Of a DNA stretch of 64,000 bases, positions 62,907-64,000 are shown piece after piece (position 1 is the first letter of the stretch; every line of letters starts with the position of its first letter). Location of the stretch: assembly GCF_002093625.1 (NCBI RefSeq), contig NZ_MRWD01000013.1, positions 1-64,000 of the forward strand. The letters are read 5' to 3'. The stretch comes from Rouxiella silvae (GTDB lineage: Bacteria > Pseudomonadota > Gammaproteobacteria > Enterobacterales > Enterobacteriaceae). The translations under genes and the position numbers were made by a program. The notes beneath the pieces are model-generated. The model saw only the letters and a list, made by a program, of their open reading frames with translations, did no database searches and was not told the origin of the DNA.

Positions 62907-64000
62907 CTATTCCTTCACTCTTCGCGTTAGCCAAATTCCGTGATGCGGCCTCTGCTTCCACGCCAGTGAAGAAATGGTGTGCATCGCGCTCAGGTGCGCC
63001 AGCATACGGCGCAGATGCCGCTCCATTTCGGTAATCGGCATGTCAGGATGCAGCTCCGGAGCGTTAAACAGCTTGGTTTCACTGCTCGGACCGTCGTAGG
63101 TCAGGCGCTGCTGACAGCTTTGCAGCGCAATCTCGCAGGTTTGCAAATACTGCATCGCCAATTTGGGCGTCAGCATGTAGTGCTCGCGAGCCAAAATCGT
63201 CATTCCATTAATATGGTCGACAATAAACTGGCTGTGCATCACCCAGAGACGCATATCGTTTAAATAGCGTGAATTGAATCCTGGCTCCTGCATTGCCTGA
63301 TTGAGCGACGTAAACAGCTGATTGTGCGCCTGATTCACCTTCATGCGCGCATAAGCCAGCTGCGCAGGATCGGGGTCCTCCGCCAGCACTAAACGCACTG
63401 CCGCCTGATCGGCCTCCAGCGCCTGATAGGCATTGGTACGCAGCAGGCCGCTCTGCCATTGGGGCCAAAGCCAGATCGTACCGCCAAACGCTAGGGCACA
63501 GCCAATCAGCGTATCCAGCAGCCGTGGCAGCAGGAAGTTAGCGCCGTTTAATCCTAAAATTTGCAGGGTATAAACCGCTGTTACCGTCAGCCCAATCATC
63601 CCCAATCCGTAGTTTTTGCGCAGCACTGTGTAAGAAATCAATGTAATCAATAGCATGAAAAATAATTGCAGATTTTGCGGCAGAGCAAGTTGCAGCAGTC
63701 CTGCGGCGATGATAAGCCCAATCAGCGTGCCTAATGCACGATGCTGAATGCGCACGCGGGTGGCGTTATAGCCGTTTTGGCTGACCAGCAGGGTCGTCAG
63801 CAGGATCCAATAGGGTTTGGGTAAATTAAAAAATAGCCCCAAACTGCTGCCGATGGCCAGAATAACCCCCAGACGCCCCGCATTGCGCAGTGCGGCCGAC
63901 TTGAATGACAAATAGCTTTTCAACGCCGCCCAGAACGGCAGGCGGGCCTGGGTTTGCATCAGGTCACGGCGATAGAGTGGGCGCTGAGTACGCAGCAGTC
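62907..64000 (-). CDS. yhfK: YhfK-like FUSC/YccS-family membrane protein (3' part, runs off the window)
   Basis: The frame is open to the window edge, so only about the last 364 residues are present and the true start lies beyond 64000; the family is usually about 700 residues long. The visible part is the second half. A cluster of about six membrane segments (GRLGVILAIGSSLGLFF, YWILLTTLLVSQNGYNATR and following) precedes a C-terminal cytoplasmic helical domain. The N-A-T-R-V-R-I-Q-H-R-A-LGTLIG loop is typical of FUSC proteins, which are related to aromatic acid exporters such as AaeB. Placement next to argD matches E. coli yhfK. Its substrate is unknown. Confidence 0.85.
   Translation of the reverse strand, partial: LLRTQRPLYRRDLMQTQARLPFWAALKSYLSFKSAALRNAGRLGVILAIGSSLGLFFNLPKPYWILLTTLLVSQNGYNATRVRIQHRALGTLIGLIIAAGLLQLALPQNLQLFFMLLITLISYTVLRKNYGLGMIGLTVTAVYTLQILGLNGANFLLPRLLDTLIGCALAFGGTIWLWPQWQSGLLRTNAYQALEADQAAVRLVLAEDPDPAQLAYARMKVNQAHNQLFTSLNQAMQEPGFNSRYLNDMRLWVMHSQFIVDHINGMTILAREHYMLTPKLAMQYLQTCEIALQSCQQRLTYDGPSSETKLFNAPELHPDMPITEMERHLRRMLAHLSAMHTISSLAWKQRPHHGIWLTRRVKE

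Overview
The window is a chromosomal segment of an enterobacterium. Its gene order closely follows the E. coli K-12 region from malPQ to argD: malP-malQ, nfuA-gntX, bioH, feoAB, tex, greB, ompR-envZ, pckA, hslO-hslR-yrfG-igaA, nudE, mrcA, hofMNOPQ, aroK-aroB-damX-dam-rpe-gph-trpS, nirBD-cobA, ppiA, yhfG-fic, pabA, argD, yhfK. Protein sequences resemble their E. coli counterparts but are clearly diverged. Together with a malonate decarboxylase operon, this suggests Yersiniaceae or a close relative (Rahnella, Rouxiella, Ewingella or Serratia type). The genus cannot be fixed from the sequence alone.

Layout. 1-1.7 kb: an AT-rich start, an orphan acyltransferase and glpE. 2-6.5 kb: malPQ, with no malT beside it. 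6.6-8.8 kb: nfuA and gntX, divergent from bioH. 9-17.8 kb: a small DUF1471 stress protein, then an accessory block with a complete biotin-independent malonate decarboxylase operon (mdcABCDEFGH) and convergent mdcR. 17.9-20.5 kb: feoAB behind a Fur box, with feoB broken by a one-base frameshift. 20.7-26.1 kb: tex, greB, ompR-envZ. 26.2-28.6 kb: pckA with a FitAB/VapBC-type toxin-antitoxin pair fused to its 3' end by an overlapping stop/start. 28.7-36.6 kb: hslO, hslR, yrfG, igaA, nudE, mrcA. 36.8-40.4 kb: the DNA-uptake/type IV pilus-like hof cluster, with hofO and hofP apparently fused. 40.8-46.9 kb: the aroK-trpS superoperon-like run. 47-52.2 kb: an accessory island with a DHA2 drug exporter and divergent ArsR-like regulator, then a TpsB-type outer-membrane transporter preceded by an unusual Gly/Thr-rich lipoprotein. 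52.5-56.3 kb: nirB-nirD-cobA behind an FNR/NarL-type promoter. 56.4-64 kb: codA, ppiA, a YjgR-type ATPase, yhfG-fic, pabA, argD and the 3' part of yhfK.

How the genes work together. The mdc genes encode all parts of one enzyme: transferase MdcA, carrier MdcC, decarboxylase MdcDE, prosthetic-group makers MdcB and MdcG, charger MdcH, transporter MdcF and regulator MdcR. nirB, nirD and cobA make NADH-nitrite reductase and the siroheme precursor. malP and malQ degrade maltodextrins. The dam run joins shikimate synthesis, division, methylation and tRNA charging as in E. coli.

The most notable points are the lipoprotein/TpsB pair as a possible non-canonical two-partner secretion system, the feoB frameshift, a SUMT protein that looks like CysG with its first domain excised, the toxin-antitoxin pair hooked onto pckA, the HofO-HofP fusion, a pure (CAG)10 tract inside malQ, and the loss of malT, feoC and nirC from their usual places. 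No tRNA, rRNA, insertion sequence or CRISPR array was recognised.
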